From Candidatus Moranbacteria bacterium CG23_combo_of_CG06-09_8_20_14_all_35_22 (lineage in GTDB: Bacteria > Patescibacteriota > Minisyncoccia > Moranbacterales > UBA2206): a DNA stretch of 12,764 nucleotides. Positions 12,501 through 12,764 of the stretch are shown piece after piece; position 1 is the stretch's first letter, and each line of letters begins with the position of its first letter. A program made the position numbers and the translations under genes. The notes under the pieces were generated by a model, which ran no database searches, was not told the origin of the DNA, and saw only the letters and a list, made by a program, of their open reading frames with translations. The stretch lies in NCBI GenBank assembly GCA_002772115.1, contig PCRW01000058.1, forward strand, positions 1 to 12,764. Direction: 5' to 3'.

Positions 12501-12764
12501 AAGCGGTGCCGGAACCATTGGCGGAAGTATTCCAATTATTGAAAGCGTAGCCGGATTTAACTAGTGAGCCGGTGTTAGCTAAAACTGTGACTGAAGAATT
12601 GTAATTGTAGGGACTGGAACTATCCGTTGGAACAGATCCTCCGGTGTTGGTGTTGCCGTCATAAGTTACGGTGTTTTGAATAATGATTTCATCCGCCCCG
12701 ATGTCCCAATCGCTTCGTGTTCCCCCGTCAATATCGTCGTCAAACGCAAAAACTCCATCCATGC
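9532..12764 (-). CDS. Giant modular cell-surface protein, C-terminal part (InlB-type repeats, FN3-like domains, C-terminal anchor)
   Basis: The frame is open at the window edge, so the N-terminus is missing; the first ATG here (12762) is almost certainly internal. Counting from it, residues 1-25 include GGTRSDWDIGADE, like the end of choice-of-anchor Q/beta-helix proteins. Five Listeria-Bacteroides (InlB B-type) repeats follow: 31-108, 111-179, 182-240, 242-315 and 317-386, alternating the GYxFxxWxT...YAQWTI type and the divergent GxxxVTADPDxNYHFVxWSDS type. Three fibronectin/Ig-like domains (about 390-495, 497-597, 608-694), an acidic linker (709-723), an unassigned alpha/beta region (735-935) and a carboxypeptidase-regulatory-like module (940-1036) come next. 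A membrane span (1047-1063) with a Lys/Arg-rich tail ends it. No sortase motif is seen. It is probably an adhesin or host-contact protein; this is inferred. Confidence 0.85.
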   Translation of the reverse strand, partial: MDGVFAFDDDIDGGTRSDWDIGADEIIIQNTVTYDGNTNTGGSVPTDSSSPYNYNSSVTVLANTGSLVKSGYAFNNWNTSANGSGTAYIPTDTFSITSDTTLYAQWTINTHTLTYTAGANGAIVGTTPQTVSHGGDGTVVTADPDDNYHFVEWSDSVLTASRTDTNITADLSVTASFAIDTHTVTFQDYDTTELKVEEVNHGGSATPPADPERTGYTFTGWDIAYNNVITDLIVTAQYTINNYTVTFNKNGGDIEANPTTKTADYNTTIDALSTAPTKASYTFINWNTQADGGGTTFTDATLVTASITVYAQWTIVQHTLTYSAGANGAIVGTTPQTVAHGSDGTAVTADPDENYHFVDWSDSSTQNPRTDTNVTGDISVTANFAVNPDIIAVDSGPSSLDRTSFVSDTWFNYVAVGSDDQISFSWTDPNSPSDDTFYYELNTDSGDTIDGTEDNITNPYIDDIVISEGTNYFHVKPQNGLGAWGIERIFILKYSKTPPTTPVVTDGGATTISLVQLSAEWVSTDAEGIADNQYCISTDSADCLTGTVVAWTSTNTDQSVVSTGLSLSDNTTYYFHIKTQDALGNWSETGHSDGILTEAEESSELANVPGKPEDENREKDEIKISWDENSNLDGTEYYAKNTVNGDHSGWDEDTDWTSKDLKCGKTYEFKVKARNAEGIETEYSDKAEIKTKSCPELLIQETIDLITFWDDEDDEEEPVENEEFFVPLIPQPALAGNWSLVSSSPMEKFIALNIPKELAQLKDKLPQLEKIFQDLGLTKISDIEEIKNLKIALPKLDKLPDNFIVAKSEKGKIQLETKLEITEEGKVEKITSTLANQRVSLEIKPEGPVNRISGLIAFRSRKISEAEREKFWEILKLNTALAEIKEELILEKFEYNDLDGDGIYTAEIKTPNNAGEYEIITLTEYQDENLGTQKMSLTMIIDPEGYVYEKIKGREARIADAKTSLFWLNSETGQFELWKASDYSQENPQTTSADGRYSFLVPEGRYYLAVEASRCKPYKSEEFSVTEGRGIHLNIEMKSRGWLLKIFDWKTIIIILISILLAYNFYRDKMRNNKKI
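11674..11808 (-). repeat. Second copy of internal 135-bp surface-protein repeat
   Basis: This stretch encodes TLTYSAGANGAIVGTTPQTV onward to NYHFVDWSDS (residues 319-363 of the visible protein). It matches the copy at 12295-12429, 621 bp away, at about four of five bases and nearly all residues. Confidence 0.85.
12295..12429 (-). repeat. First copy of internal 135-bp surface-protein repeat
   Basis: This stretch encodes TLTYTAGANGAIVGTTPQTV onward to NYHFVEWSDS (residues 112-156 of the visible protein). It is paired with 11674-11808. The block GCTCCGTTGGCGCCGGCGG on the plus strand is identical in both copies, which points to fairly recent duplication or gene conversion. Confidence 0.85.

Noticed and set aside
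12316..12564. 82-codon plus-strand open frame opposite the surface protein
   Set aside because: It is a shadow of the Thr/Asp-rich repeats on the other strand, without a promoter or ribosome-binding context.

Overview
The window reads as chromosomal DNA from a small-genome, AT-rich bacterium, most likely a member of the Candidate Phyla Radiation (Patescibacteria, Parcubacteria-like). That placement is an inference from several things. All genes lie on the minus strand. A reduced division/cell-wall cluster is packed with very short spacers, and spacers and several genes carry short repeats and palindromes. There is a RAYT-type transposase, and a very large surface protein built from InlB-type and fibronectin-type modules. 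TGA serves as a normal stop codon (for example at 136-138 and 9532-9534), which argues against the code-25 lineages (Gracilibacteria/Absconditabacteria).

Layout in transcription order, right to left. (1) 12764-9164: the C-terminal 1076 residues of a giant C-terminally anchored surface protein, then a 123-residue membrane-anchored protein of unknown function coupled to it by an ATGA overlap. (2) 9163-8556: a 54-codon AbrB/SpoVT-like gene with its own terminator; just upstream of it are an inverted repeat and four tandem 12-bp units. (3) 8555-7182: a patatin-like lipid hydrolase, then a two-CBS-domain protein, each apparently its own transcription unit. (4) 7181-6706: a KhpA-type KH-domain RNA-binding protein behind a perfect consensus sigma-70 promoter and a structured leader of about 110 nt. 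(5) 6683-136: after a strong terminator, a promoter drives trmD, then ftsW, murG, murC, a RAYT transposase, murB and a short ribosome hibernation factor. A strong intrinsic terminator ends this unit, and a promoter partly inside that terminator fires leftward out of the window.

Functionally, ftsW-murG-murC-murB is a reduced dcw-type cluster. MurB and MurC make UDP-MurNAc-alanine, MurG makes lipid II, and FtsW polymerises glycan at the septum. trmD and khpA are translation-linked genes, and hpf adds ribosome dormancy control to the same transcript. No rRNA, tRNA or CRISPR array is visible.

The most unusual signals are a 49-bp perfect nested palindrome lying in frame inside the RAYT gene, a frame-sensitive 7-bp tandem repeat inside murB, the 12-bp tandem array with its neighbouring dyad, the khpA leader with two mutually exclusive hairpins, and the absence of Shine-Dalgarno sequences before every start that could be checked.
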